DNA of 64,000 nt from Impatiens glandulifera (taxonomy: Eukaryota > Streptophyta > Magnoliopsida > Ericales > Balsaminaceae): NCBI RefSeq assembly GCF_907164915.1, contig NC_061867.1:1336001-1400000 (forward strand). The letters are read 5' to 3'. The notes beneath the pieces are model-generated. The model had not been told where the DNA came from, searched no databases, and saw only the letters and a program-made list of their open reading frames with translations. Position numbers and translations under genes: made by a program. This document shows positions 1 through 11,577 of this stretch, in pieces. Positions within the stretch are counted from its first letter, which is position 1, and every line of letters starts with the position of its first letter.

Positions 1-339
1 TATTTTAAGTACTTTTATCTAGAATAAATCTCATTCAAACAAACAATGTTATATGTATCAGTATTCACATGTTCCTGTTTTTATTTTGTTTTTTTAAGGA
101 ATGAATTAATGAAAGGTTATCGCAAAAGTTACTATAATACAACATTACATGATGATGATGAATACCTTGATTGAATTAGTTCAAAGATAAAAGTTGTAAT
201 CAATATAGGCCTTGCTTGATGTGCATAACATTTTATCACTAATCACATTTTTCATCAAATTAATTATCAATATCATCCTTGTTGTTAATTAATGCATAAC
301 ATCTAACTATTATGATTACGATAATTGAATAAATATCCT

Positions 340-470
340 ACCAAAGTAGTCCAGTGGTAAGAGTCGGCTTACGAGACAAAAAGATCATCGATTCTATTTG
401 AAAGCGTTTTGAGTTTAAGTGAGGGACAATGACTGTGGGGTGTCATTCTAGTTCTCTTTTATTAAAAAAA
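340..470 (+). mobile_element. tRNA-derived SINE, copy 1
   Basis: This short interspersed element has a box-A-like internal Pol III motif (TAGTCCAGTGG, 347-357), a degraded box B near 388-400, and an A-rich 3' end. It is flanked by imperfect direct repeats, ATAATTGAATAAATATCCT (321-339) and ATAATCGGATAAATAGTCCT (471-490), which read as the target-site duplication of an old insertion. The body (GAGAC..AAAAAG..CGATTC..TTTAAGTG..GGGG..GTTCTC..TTTATT) matches a second copy at 59,011-59,125 on the other strand. No coding capacity is expected. Parent tRNA not determined. Confidence 0.7.
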
Positions 471-490
471 ATAATCGGATAAATAGTCCT

Positions 491-1500
491 GATAATTTTT
501 TTTTTTTTAACATTTGTTCATTCACGAAGGCTGGGACGGATCTATTTCAAGACTCGCCCCCACCCTTAAAAAAAATGAAGGTATAAATGTGTCATGAGTC
601 ATGACCTCCTAATTTGCTTATTTTTAATTTAATTTACTATTTATTTTTTAATTATTAAAAACGAGCAAAACTTATATTTATTCATTGTTTTTATCTCTAA
701 TTTCTTTGTTATTTTTTGAAGCACACTCAAACTCAATTTTTTTAATTCGTACATATTCGAATGTGTTCACCACGACCCGTAATTATAATTCTTTTAAAAT
801 GAAAGTTGTTTTAGTATAGTAGAATGTTAGGTCTTTAATTTTGTAGGTAAAACATAGGTTATTTAAACTAGTATGTAAGTTATGTTAAATGATAATTGGA
901 TCATGCCATTGAAAGCAAAATTTTACAGATCAATGAATTGGAGCTTGTTTGAAAATGTATTATTAGATGAAATTGTAGATTATTTAATTTTTGTTGATTG
1001 AAGTAATATAAAAGAGTATTTTGATATATTCTTTTAAGCAAATAATCGGCGGCACGTATCCACATTTGTGCATAGTGGGTTCCCACATTACATATATATA
1101 TATATGCATTTGAATCATCACCTTATATTATATATATATATATTTATGTCTTACTATCTAATTTTAAATGAAATAAAACATTTTTTTGCTGAATACTATA
1201 AATACTATTGTTTAGAATATATAATATATATATGCATATGAATCAGAATCATCACCTATTTTTCAGATACAACCTTCTTAGGGAAAACTAATTGCATGTG
1301 TCTTATATAGTATATACATATAAAAATAAATATGAGAATCTATAAAACTTTGCTTAGAAAATTTTAAAATAATTTATAATTAACTAAATATTATTCTCTC
1401 ATTAATCATATTATTTAATTTATTGATTAAAATATTTTTTATTAAAATTTTTAATTATTTTTTTTTATAAAAAAAATTCGTTTTTTTTAAAGATATATAT
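491..1500. other. AT-rich intergenic DNA
   Basis: I see no supportable gene here. The stretch holds several short TA runs, for example near 1,090-1,140 and 1,220, and no ORF with recognisable protein similarity. Confidence 0.5.
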
Positions 1501-1529
1501 ATATTAAAAATGATGCAAATCGTTTGAGC

Positions 1530-2090
1530 ACACAACGACAAAAGAATGACATAAAGATAAAACAAATAAAAACAAAAAACAAAAAATAAAAGTTAAGAAA
1601 TAAAAATACATTACTAAATAGATTATCGAGCTCGTAAATTCTCAAGAATAATAATTAACTCCTCATCGTACTCTACCGACTTTTCAGAATAAATCTTAAA
1701 AAACATCATAATAATATCGTTATCAGACGACTAGATCAGTGAAAGTTCGGCGATTTTTCTCAAGTCAGATAGTCCACAAAAAATAATTGGGATGATAACT
1801 CAATTATGTAGGTATGTTTTATTAGCCGCATCAATCCAAATTTTCTAACTACTTAAATACTTGGGCATCACCCAATGAATCATAGTGATACTCCAAAAAA
1901 AACTTCAGATACTATTCATCCATCGACAATACAAATGTAAGTGAGTTACCGATTCAACCTCTCGTAACACATACAACTAACCATACTACAATTTTTTCAT
2001 GCAAATATTATCAATAAAAATTTCACCGTGAATAACGTTTTATTCAAAGAAACACCATCCAACAAAATTATAAAAAATAATATACAGATT
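1530..2090 (-). mobile_element. Decayed L1-type LINE 3' end
   Basis: Read on the minus strand, the segment encodes, across frameshifts and stops, the zinc-binding domain found at the end of plant L1 reverse transcriptases: a short Cys-x-Cys stretch, then ESVTHLHLYCRW, then SFFWS..IHWVMPKY. The part after the coding remnant (about 1,530-1,680) is similar to 61,195-61,345 on the opposite strand, so this is a dispersed family. The copy is dead. Boundaries are approximate, and no target duplication or poly-A tail was identified. Confidence 0.6.
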
Positions 2091-2099
2091 ATTTCAATA

Positions 2100-3504
2100 A
2101 CCCTATTGAAAACGGTTAAATATTTGTTTTAAAAAATTATAAAATTAAATTTTGATAATCTAATAAAAAAAAATGAAAAATACAAATTTAATTGGTAGGC
2201 ATGTAGACAAAAGAAAGTTGAAGTCATGTTTAGAGAGAGAAGGAGAGGGAGGAATCATGAGATCGTACTAAATTGGAGTTTTGCCATGGACAAACGTTAG
2301 AGTCCTTGTATCCAACGTGGCTGCGTCGTTTTTTTCCTATCTTGTCGCGTTGTTTTGTCTCTATTCCAACGTGGCTATGTCGTTTTCTCTCTATCTGCCC
2401 TTCATTCATTTTATTGTTTTGATGTTTTCTCTTTGTCTTGTTTTTTTATATGGTTCATTTCAATTATAAATTTGGGATTATTTGAAAAAAGAAAAATATT
2501 TTTTACATAAAAAGTGAGTTATTTATAGATAATTAAAATAGTCTATATTCTCGTATAAAAAGTTTTAAATAAAAAATTAATATGAAGGGTGATTCTAACT
2601 TTTTACATTAAAAATTATATTTTTAATTTTTAAAAATAAATTTTAAATTTTGAATCAAAATGAAAGTTAATTTGAATAATTTTTTTTTATCAAAGTAGGT
2701 CTTAAATATTTAGTTAATTAGTGCATCTACAAAAAGATGTTTTATGTTTTTTTTTATTATATTATTAATTTTTTAATAATCAAATCACTCATTTTATAAG
2801 ATAAAATATTTTTACTTTATTTATATTAAATTTAAAATTTAAATATAAAAAGTATTTAATTATTAAAACGAAAAAAACATATACTTTATTATCAATTATT
2901 TTTTAAACAAAACTAAAAACAATCAATATCAATGTGAACATATTTCACTTTGTGCCAAACTTTATATGGTAGTGTCCTTTGTACTAATTTGTGATAACAA
3001 GTTTATTAATTACATTATTTAAATTGATTAATTATAAAATTTATAAAATTGATATTTATTTTGTTATTTTACTACAATTCAATTAATTAGTTAAAAGGAG
3101 TTTATACTTTTTAACAGAGATTATACTTATTTTATTAAAATTTGTTAAAATAAAATTTTAATTTTTTAACTAAGAATTTTATTTAATATATAAAATTAGA
3201 AAATTAATTCTGTTATTTTATAAAAAAAAAAAATTTATTATATATATTTGAATTTACTAAAGAAAGTTCTAGCTTTATTAGATAGAAAAAGTTAAAACTT
3301 ACCTAAAAATATAATAATTTAAGTATTTCTTAAAAAAGAAAAAGTATAATAAATGTGCAGTACAACTTTACAAGCTATTAATTAAATAATTTAAAATTTC
3401 CCAAAATAAAAAAATTTGAAAATTTTATGAGCTGTATATGATTCATCCTACCTACAAAACCTACCCTACTTTTGAGGTCATGCTGACTCATCAATGACTA
3501 TTAT
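2100..3504. other. AT-rich intergenic DNA with a small local duplication
   Basis: No gene is supported. At about 2,310-2,390 the segment TCCAACGTGGCT..GTCGTTTT is repeated twice in tandem with small differences. The rest is AT-rich sequence without recognisable features. Confidence 0.4.
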
Positions 3505-4097
3505 CTTACGTGGATCTTCGTCTTATTATATTTTTATCAATTAATTTTATTAAAAACAAATTCATAATTATACAACCGATTGATTTTTTTTTGTTTTTTT
3601 ATTATGTAAATAAATAAAAGTGGAGATTTAGTTATTTTTTTATTAATTTTTTTAGCCACGTGTAGCCAACTCGGATACATGGACCACATGACTCATTTTC
3701 TACACCATTAGCTTACGTGGATCTTCGTCTTATTATATATTTTTTTATCAATTAATATTACTAAAAAATAAATTTAATAATTAGATAACCGATAGATTTT
3801 TTTTTGTTTTATTATTATTTAAATAAATAAAATTGAATTTTTTATTGATTTTTTTAGCCACATGTCACCAACTCGGATACATGGACCACATGACTCATTT
3901 TCTACACTATTAGCTTACGTGGATCTACGTCTTATTATATTTTATCAATTAATATTATTAAAAAAATTAAATAATTAGATAACCCATTGATTTTTTTTTG
4001 TTTATTTATTATGTAAATAAATAAAAGTGATTTTTTAAAATATTTAGCCACGTGTCGCCAGCTAAGATATATGGACCACGTGACTCATTTTCTACAC
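3505..4097. repeat. Three ~200-bp tandem units carrying G-box and TGACTCA motifs
   Basis: Three direct units begin with CTTACGTGGATC at 3,505, 3,712 and 3,914 (spacing 207 and 202 bp). Each contains in order CTTACGTGGATC, a T-rich block, a CCACRTG block (G-box-like), and CCAC(A/G)TGACTCATTTTC. Intact CACGTG occurs at 3,657 (unit 1) and at 4,049 and 4,077 (unit 3); unit 2 has CACATG instead. They lie 0.4-1.0 kb upstream of the phosphatase gene's TATA box, so they may act as a repeated bZIP/bHLH binding region. That role is inference. Confidence 0.8.
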
Positions 4098-4255
4098 AAA
4101 AGCTCAACTACTTTTTATTTTTAATATTTTATGGTCAACCCTAATTAATTAACCGCGTATGATTTTACTTTTAACACGTCTTCACATTACCATTTTAATT
4201 AAATTATATATTGACACATAATCATGCATAAATGCCAGATGTCATTTTATAAAGA

Positions 4256-4515
4256 CACGTGTCATTACCAAATAATTTTAATTTTTATTGTTTTTCATCG
4301 CGATAAATATATATACAAATGTAACGACCCGATTGAAGTGGAGACCATGATTGTGGGGAGCACGTGAAACACACGATAAACTAATTAAAATTTTTTAATT
4401 AATTTTTTTGAAAGAAAAAATATAAATATAATTTACAGTTAGGTTACGCGCGGCAATTTCCAATGAAGAAATTAGTGGGTGCCTTGTTTGGCACGTCTTT
4501 TTCGACTATATAAAC
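4256..4515 (+). promoter_or_regulatory. Proximal promoter of the trehalose-phosphatase gene
   Basis: A TATA box (CTATATAAAC, 4,506-4,515) lies just before a CT-rich probable transcription start region. Two further CACGTG motifs are at 4,256-4,261 and 4,361-4,366. With the three in the tandem units just upstream, this makes five perfect G-box cores in about 710 bp. G-boxes are bound by bZIP factors such as ABFs and by bHLH factors such as PIFs, so abscisic-acid or light control is a reasonable hypothesis. Confidence 0.55.
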
Positions 4516-4653
4516 TGATCAATAGCGGTTACCAAATTTCTCTCTCTTTATTTCTATTTCTCTTTCTAGGGTTTCATTATTTGTTTTTGAATCTAGCTGC
4601 CGCAATCAATCAATCAATCGCCATTGATAGAAGGAATCGGAGCTTCTGATTTA

Positions 4654-5092
4654 GGTATGATAGATTAAAAGCTTTTCTCTGTATCATTACGATTTACTTT
4701 ATATTTTATCAGTCTTTTCAGTCTTGTCATTTCTGACCTCTGTTGAAATGCATGTGAGCTTTCACTGTTTTCCATTTCTCTCGACCTGTAATTCTCCGGC
4801 GATTTACCGCATTCAATCAATTCCTCTGGTTTCGTTTCATATATAAGTTAAAGAGTTAGTCGGATGGGCCCGTTTTTATTTGTTTCTTTGTGGAAGATAT
4901 GGACCACTTTTATTGATAAATTAGGTATTTGATCTCCCACCTTGTGTGCAGATGTGGTCCAATCCTTATGAGTTATGGTGTTAACAATTTTGATTAGATG
5001 CATGTTTAGTCTTGAATCTAATAGTAAAGATCATATTTTTCGCAAATCTTGACCTGATTCCTTGTTTGTTTATTATCATTATTATTATACAG
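4654..5092 (+). other. 5'-UTR intron of the trehalose-phosphatase gene (about 438 bp)
   Basis: A donor TTAG|GTATGA at about 4,654/4,655 and an acceptor ATTATACAG at 5,092 bound a T-rich stretch between the CT-rich leader and the exon holding the start codon. No ORF crosses it. The call rests on splice-site appearance only. Confidence 0.55.
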
Positions 5093-5164
5093 CTTAAAGG
5101 AGGTGTAAAAAAGTAGCTAATTTGTTGAATCAGAAGTTAGAAGGAAGTGATTTGATTAGATTTG

Positions 5165-7513
5165 ATGGATTTGAATTCGACAAGTGTATCACCTGTTATC
5201 ACAGATCCTGCACCAATTCATAACTCAATGCTAGGAATCAATTCTAGTTTATTACCTTATTCGCAATCTGGTGTGTTGACAAAACAACGAAAGAGGCCAA
5301 TTAAGCTTGATGATGTTCGTTCTAATGGGTGGTTGGATGCAATGCAATCTTCTTCACCTTCTCGGAAGAAGATAATTGATGATATCGAGTTTGCAATCCC
5401 TTTAGAAGATTCTGAAGATTCTGACATAAGTTATGAGTCTTGGTTGGTATGTATGGCTGGCTAACTCTTTGGAATTTATCTTGGATATGGTGACTTTTGG
5501 CTTTGATTTTAATGTGATGAATTGATTCTGCAGCTCAAGTATCCACCAGCACTGAATTCTTTCCAGCATATCATGGATCAGGCAGGGAGTAAGAAGGTTG
5601 TTATATTTTTGGATTATGATGGTACTCTTTCACCCATAGTTGATGATCCTGATCGGGCCTTCATATCTGACAATGTGAGTGTTCTTTTGTATTTGTGTTT
5701 GATTTTGTCCTTATAGTATTCTGCAATTGTATATGTCTTATGCTAATGAGAGATCACTCCCTTGTTAGATGCGAAATGCTGTTAGGAATGTTGCCAAGTA
5801 TTTTTTGACGGCAATTATTAGTGGAAGAAGACGTGACAAGGTATGCCGATTCTCTCTTGTGAATAATGACACTCAAAGTTGGTAGCTAACCCCGGTTACG
5901 ATTTTTTATTTTATTTTTGAAAGGATGAATCGATTTAAATAATTCACATTTTGAGAAGATCTTACAATTATAGAGAGACAACTGACAAAATCAAATCAAG
6001 TTATGACATGTTTTTGCCATAAGTTAATCAAAGAGAACGGAAATTAGAGAAATCATCAAAATTCAAAAATCAAAATGTACCCCTTGGAGGAGCTGAAATC
6101 AAAACACATCCTAGTTTTCCTTGTGGCTCTTGGGCTAGGCCTGTCTCCTTTTTAACCATCATGGTTAACCCCACTCTGTAGCTTGTCCTTCTCTCGTTCA
6201 AGCTGAGATTTTGCATGTCTTCTTTGTTTGCTCTCACTTCTCTGATTCGTGGTTATTAGAATTCTCATTTCTTGAGTGTTCTCGCATTTTAACCCCGGTT
6301 CTGATTCTATTTCAATGTCGTTGGTTAAATTTTCAGGTGCATGACTTAGTAGGACTAAGTGAGCTCTACTATGCTGGTAGTCATGGAATGGACATTATGG
6401 TCCCTGTTAATGACAAATTGCCAGCTGAGGAATCCACCAACCAACAGGTATGACGATATTAATTTTCACAAAATTTGTGGGAAAATTTTACAGATCATTT
6501 TCATTCATCATAATAGGGTAGAGAAGTGAACTTATTCCAGCCTGCTAGAGAGTTTATACCCATGATTGACGAGGTATGTTAATTCTTATACAAATTTAGC
6601 TAACCATCGATCAAATAAACTGCCTGCTTAATAAAGTAATGGCGGTTTTGCAGGTTTTTAGAACCTTTGTGACCAATACTAAAAGTATTAAAGGTGCTAA
6701 GGTGGAGAATCATAAATTTTGCGCTTCTATACATTATCGTAACGTAGATGAGAAGGTGAGGATTCTCATTTTCTTTAACAATGCCAGCAATTTATACATT
6801 TATAACAGCATCTCTTACTATTATTTTTCGTAATGGCAGAGCTGGCAAGTTATGGCACAATGTGTTTATGACATTCTAAAGGAATACCCTCGATTACGAC
6901 TAACTCATGGACGGAAGGTATTTATTTTTGTTCTGCTTGTTTTTAGCTCTATCTCGGTTTCTAACATTGTATACAATGTTTTAGGTTTTAGAGGTTCGTC
7001 CTGCTATTAGTTGGGATAAAGGGAAAGCTGTTGAATTTATGCTGGAATCACTAGGTAAGCAAACATAGCCATATATGTATGTTTATGTGATTGGTTAATC
7101 TTGGTTACTAATGATTCTTGTAATTATAGGGTGTAGTCAAACCGACGATGTGCTCGCACTTTACATTGGAGATGACAAAACGGATGAAGATGCATTCAAG
7201 GTAATTCATTTGCGTAAGAAACTTTTACTTAAATGACGAATATTAATGTTGAAAAATATATCTGGATGAATAGATATTGCGAGAGCGAAACCTTGGCTAT
7301 GGAATTCTGGTCTCCCCTAACCCAAAAGAATCGAGTGCGTCATTTTCCCTTAAGGATCCTTCGGAGGTGAGGAAACTTGAATACCCGAATACCCGAATCA
7401 AATACGCACGCGCAAACTTACTATATACTTAATTTTTGAAAATGCAGGTGGAACAATTCTTGGAATCTCTTGTGAGATGGAAGGAAGAGAAGGAAATGAT
7501 CAACACCACTTAA
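5165..7513 (+). CDS. Trehalose-6-phosphate phosphatase (plant TPP, HAD superfamily)
   Basis: The enzyme removes phosphate from trehalose-6-phosphate, giving trehalose and lowering this sugar signal. I join coding exons 5165-5446, 5534-5674, 5769-5840, 6337-6447, 6517-6573, 6654-6755, 6840-6917, 6985-7054, 7130-7200, 7274-7366 and 7448-7513. All junctions are GT..AG and stay in frame, giving 380 residues, a normal plant TPP length. HAD motif I is [12 protein letters not shown] (Asp121 nucleophile, Asp123), motif II/III surroundings include ISGRRRD (158-164) and GSHGMDI, and the acidic Mg-binding motif is GDDKTDED (318-325). The first 90 residues are the usual variable plant extension ([25 protein letters not shown]). 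The start is ATG 5165; the TTG before it in frame is in the leader. Intron 4 (496 bp) contains a possible insertion. I cannot tell which TPPA-J paralogue this matches. Confidence 0.95.
5888..6300. repeat. Direct repeats bounding a possible insertion inside TPP intron 4
   Basis: AACCCCGGTT occurs at 5,888-5,897 and again at 6,291-6,300. The sequence between is less AT-rich than the neighbouring introns and has no clear function. The pattern fits an old insertion with a target duplication, but no poly-A tail or terminal inverted repeat is evident. Confidence 0.35.
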
Positions 7514-7850
7514 GAAGTAGTATGAAGATTATTAATATTGAAGTATTATTCTTTAATTTCTTGGTTTATCTTAGTAGTTATAATTTAAGATGTAATGAAC
7601 TATTTTATTTCTGTTTGAGCTCCCCTATAAAAAAAATGGTGGGGGAGATGTGTTATGTTTGTAGGTTTTTATTCCTAGTTTGGTTTGGTTATGAACTATG
7701 TGTGTTTTATGAATATTGTTCACTATGTAGTTGTTTTTTTAATGTAGTAAATAGAGTATTATGGTGTTGTTTGTGTTTATGTTAACATAGTCAATTTGTA
7801 TGAATGTTCTTTCTTTCAAATCTCTAATTTCTAACTCTTTTCAAATAAAT
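7514..7850 (+). other. Probable 3' UTR of the trehalose-phosphatase gene
   Basis: T-rich sequence follows the TAA stop, with an AATAAA-like signal (CAAATAAATC) near 7,842. No independent gene is needed to explain the open frames here. Confidence 0.45.
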
Positions 7851-9144
7851 CAATTTTTTTTTGCTAGAGGAGATTATTTAGATAAATCTTTAAACTAAGT
7901 AAATATTTACCATTTCAAGTTTTCTTGTAAACATCTTTGATTTTACTATTTTATAGCAAAAATTGAATTTATATTTATAAATTTATATTTTATTATTTAT
8001 TCTAATAAATGAATTAATTATATAAGAATATTTTCTTTTGCATTATTTTATTATCGATTTTGACATTTTAGTTTACTGAGAAAAAAAGAAAATCAATTAG
8101 TTTTCTTAAATAAAAGTAATAACATTGTGAGTTGACTTAAATTCTTTTATCATTTATAAATTTTATATATTATTATTAAATTTAAATTTAGTTTAAGAGA
8201 ATATTAATTATAGATAATATATTTTTAATTTTATAAATATAAAATCTCGTTTAAAAAAATATTGACTTAAATTAAAATGTTAACTGCTTTATTTAAATAA
8301 ATATTTCTTATATATATAATTAAATTTTAAAAAATAATAATAAATAAATTATAGTTATAAAATTAAATATAAGTAATTAACGTATAAAATTATAAAATTT
8401 TGATATTATAAATTTCCAATAGCTCTTTGAGAGATTTGATATTATAAGTAAGTATCCGTCTTTGCAACTCGAGTTTTGATTCCTAAAAAAAAAGGAAAGT
8501 GTATACAAGTGATTGCTAAAGATCAAAAGAGTCTTTTTTTTTTTTTTTTTTTTTCTAATCATGAGATCATGTAAAATTTACGGACGGTTAAATATTAAAA
8601 ACTTTTACGGATGGTTAAGTATAAAAAACTGAGGTCATCAATTCTCAGATATTTTTTTACTAAACAATTAACTATCAATCAAAATGGAGGATGACATCTA
8701 TTGAAAGACATAATCCAAACCAGTATGGCGGATGTACTCAGCGGGCTATGGTGGGGGTGGGCAGTAGTCCAGTAATATATTTTTTTTTTTTATATATATA
8801 TATATAATATCTATTATATACAGCTGGCTAAAATTTTCTATCTCTAAATATAATATCTTATAAGAATATGATCTATCTATAATAATATATATATATATAT
8901 TATTAGTATATTATATTAAATTATATTATTATTATATTATATTTTTTTATATTCACACTTAAACTTTCATAATTTAAATTTTTATGATTGTTTGATTTAA
9001 TTTCTCTAAAACTATCTTTGGTCTCTCTTTTGAATCTCTCGGTTAATTTTCTTTACCTTTTCTCAATTAATTTTGTTTATAACATAAGATTGTATAAATT
9101 ATATATTCTTATTTTAATTCTATATTTTTGTTAACAGGATTACA
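7851..9144. other. AT-rich spacer and 5' flank of the hAT transposase gene
   Basis: No host gene is seen. Around 8,720-8,775 a G-rich block starting CAGTATGGCGGATG resembles the 5' terminal sequence of plant hAT elements of the TTF-finger group (commonly CAGTGGCGGAT..). Just before the ORF, TTTGTTAACAG|GATTACA looks like a splice acceptor, so the mRNA may have an untranslated first exon. Poly-T at 8,534-8,554 and TA runs near 8,800 and 8,890 are also present. Confidence 0.4.
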
Positions 9145-11577
9145 ATGGATAATGAAAGGAGTAAAAAAAGAAAGACATTATTGTCGTTTTTCAAACATAA
9201 AGAAAATTCATCTACATCTACGGTTAACGAGGTAAATCTTCAATCTTATACATCTAATACGGAAGAAGAACAACCTGTTTTAAATTTTCCAAGGGTTGAA
9301 ATTGATCTTAATAATCTTGAACGAGATCCCGCAATTCGGATTCCTATATGGCAACATCCAATAAATCAACAAGATGAAATTAGGCGGTCTTATATTAGAA
9401 TGGGTCCGTATCAACCTAAGTTAGATGAGTATCCAAGAACTAAGTTTGGATCACAAACTCAGTATCGTAGATTTCAATACTCGTGGTTTGAAAAGTTTCC
9501 TTGGTTAGAGTATTCTTCATCAAAGGATTTAATATTTTGTTTTCCTTGTTTTCTTTTCCAAAAGAAATCACCTATTAATCCTTCATTCACTATTGATGGA
9601 TTTAATAACTGGAAAAGGGTTAACGATGGAGTTAAATGTCCACTTTTAATTCACGTGGGAGGTCCTACTTCCTCACATAGTAATTCAGTGAAATGTGTTG
9701 AAGATTTGATGAAAGTAAGTGGACATATTGACAACATATTGAATGCCCAAAGTTTAGATGAAGTTCAGAAAAATCGATTACGACTTAAGACGACAATTGA
9801 GAGTATTCGATGGCTTAGTTTACAAGCTTGTGCATTTAGAGGTCATGATGAATCTTCATCTTCTAAAAATCGTGGTAATTTTATAGAGATGATAAAACTT
9901 ATGGGTCGATTGAATGTTAATATTGGTGATATAGTATTAGAAAAAGCTCCAAGAAATGCAACATATACTTCACCAACTATTCAGAAAGAAATTTTGCATA
10001 TTTTTGCAAATAAAGTAAGGAAAAAAATCCGTGAAGAAATTGGAGATGCGAAGTTCTGTATTTTAGTTAATGAAGCTAAAGATAAAGAGCAGATGTCAAT
10101 TATTTTGAGATTTGTTGATTGTTTGGGTATTTTACGAGAGCGTTTCTTTGATATTGTTAATGTTCCAAATACTACTGCTTCAACATTAAAGAAGAGCATA
10201 TCAGATGTTTTTTCTCGACATAATTTGAATGTCACCAATATGAGAGGGCAAGGGTACGACGGTGCTAGTAACATGTCTGGTGCTTGGAATGGACTTCAAG
10301 CTCTATTTCTTCGAGAGTGTCCATATGCATATTATATACATTGCTTTGCTCATAGGTTGCAATTAGCATTAGTTGGAGCTTCTACAAAAGAGATTTCTGT
10401 TTGGCTATTTTTTTCAAAACTATCCACCATTATTAATCTTATTGGTTGTTCCTCCAAATGGCATTCTGAGTTACATTCTACTCAAACTATTGAAATTGAT
10501 CGTATGATTACTTCAGGTGAACGGGATACTGGTAAAGGAATGAATCAAATTGGTAATTTACATCGTAGTGGATCAACTCGATGGAGCTCTCATTTTGAAT
10601 CTATTTGTAGTTTAATTGATATGTTTGGTGCAACTATTTCTGTTCTTGAAAGTATTGTGGAAGAAGGATCGTCTAGTTCTTTACGTGGAGAAGCATGTGG
10701 TTGTTTGATAACTTTGAGATCTTTTGAATTTGTTTTCACACTTTATATGATGCAAAAAATTATGGGAATTACAAACCTGCTTTGTCAAGCTTTGCAAAAC
10801 AAATCTCTTGATATTATAAATGCCATGGATCTAGTATCAACTACTAAAGCACTACTTTTCAATTTTAGAGAAGAAGGATTTGATCATCTCTTAGAATACG
10901 TGCAAATGGTTTGCACACAACATGACATTGAAATTCCGGATCTGAATGCTTCATACAAAAGTGCAACAAGACGTTCATGTCAACAAAAAGATTCGTTGAC
11001 AATTCAACAACACTATCATTTCAATATCTTCAATTCAGTGATAGATTTTCAACAAGAAGAGTTGAATTCCAGATTTAGTGATGAGGCAGTAGAGCTCCTT
11101 AAACTTAGTTCTGCTTTGGACCCTAAAGATAATTTTAAATCATTTAAAGGTGAAGATATTTGCAAATTGGCTGAAAAGTATTATCCAGGAGACTTCAGTG
11201 AACAAGAAATGCATTATTTGAGATCCCAACTTCAGCATTATAAAATTGATGTTTCTCGTAATGAGAATTTTCAAAATATGTCTTCCATCATTGAATTGTG
11301 CCGCAGATTAGTTGAAACAAATAAGTCATCAAATTATAATTTGATTGATAGATTGATTCGACTTGTTTTGACTTTACCAGTTTCTACTGCCACTACAGAA
11401 AAATCATTTTCAGCAATGAAACATGTGAAAACTATTCAACGGAATAAGATGGAAGAAGAGTTTTTAGCTGATACTATGATAATTTATATTGAACGAGAGC
11501 TTCTTGAAGATATTGATTCAGATTCTATAATAGATGAATTTTATTCTATAAAAAATAGAAGGTTGCAACTTAAATAA
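9145..11577 (+). CDS. hAT-family transposase (TTF-type finger, DUF4371, hAT dimerisation; ZMYM1-like)
   Basis: The ORF is one uninterrupted frame of 810 residues, full length for this family. In order: a basic N-terminus (KKRKTLLSFFK); a TTF-type finger region at about 115-190 (FPWLEYSSSKDLIFCFPCFLF, then NNWKR and H/S-rich pairs); the DUF4371 RNase-H-like core (CILVNEAKDKEQMSI near 305-320, RGQGYDGASNMSGAWNGLQ near 368-386, YYIHCFAHRLQLAL, STRWSSHF); and the C-terminal dimerisation region (LTLPVSTATTEKSFSAMK, RNKMEEEFLADTMIIYIERE). The segment usually reads VDEARDIS.KEQ in relatives; here it is VNEAKDKEQ, so the expected catalytic Asp is Asn309 and about three residues are missing. Asp372 and Glu752 are kept. 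This may make it inactive as a transposase although the frame is intact. Element ends are not resolved. Confidence 0.9.
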   Translation: MDNERSKKRKTLLSFFKHKENSSTSTVNEVNLQSYTSNTEEEQPVLNFPRVEIDLNNLERDPAIRIPIWQHPINQQDEIRRSYIRMGPYQPKLDEYPRTKFGSQTQYRRFQYSWFEKFPWLEYSSSKDLIFCFPCFLFQKKSPINPSFTIDGFNNWKRVNDGVKCPLLIHVGGPTSSHSNSVKCVEDLMKVSGHIDNILNAQSLDEVQKNRLRLKTTIESIRWLSLQACAFRGHDESSSSKNRGNFIEMIKLMGRLNVNIGDIVLEKAPRNATYTSPTIQKEILHIFANKVRKKIREEIGDAKFCILVNEAKDKEQMSIILRFVDCLGILRERFFDIVNVPNTTASTLKKSISDVFSRHNLNVTNMRGQGYDGASNMSGAWNGLQALFLRECPYAYYIHCFAHRLQLALVGASTKEISVWLFFSKLSTIINLIGCSSKWHSELHSTQTIEIDRMITSGERDTGKGMNQIGNLHRSGSTRWSSHFESICSLIDMFGATISVLESIVEEGSSSSLRGEACGCLITLRSFEFVFTLYMMQKIMGITNLLCQALQNKSLDIINAMDLVSTTKALLFNFREEGFDHLLEYVQMVCTQHDIEIPDLNASYKSATRRSCQQKDSLTIQQHYHFNIFNSVIDFQQEELNSRFSDEAVELLKLSSALDPKDNFKSFKGEDICKLAEKYYPGDFSEQEMHYLRSQLQHYKIDVSRNENFQNMSSIIELCRRLVETNKSSNYNLIDRLIRLVLTLPVSTATTEKSFSAMKHVKTIQRNKMEEEFLADTMIIYIERELLEDIDSDSIIDEFYSIKNRRLQLK

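Noticed and set aside
4320..4360. TGTAACGACCCGA as the start of an LTR
   Set aside because: The motif is typical of some gypsy LTR ends, but nothing else LTR-like follows and the sequence runs into a normal gene promoter.
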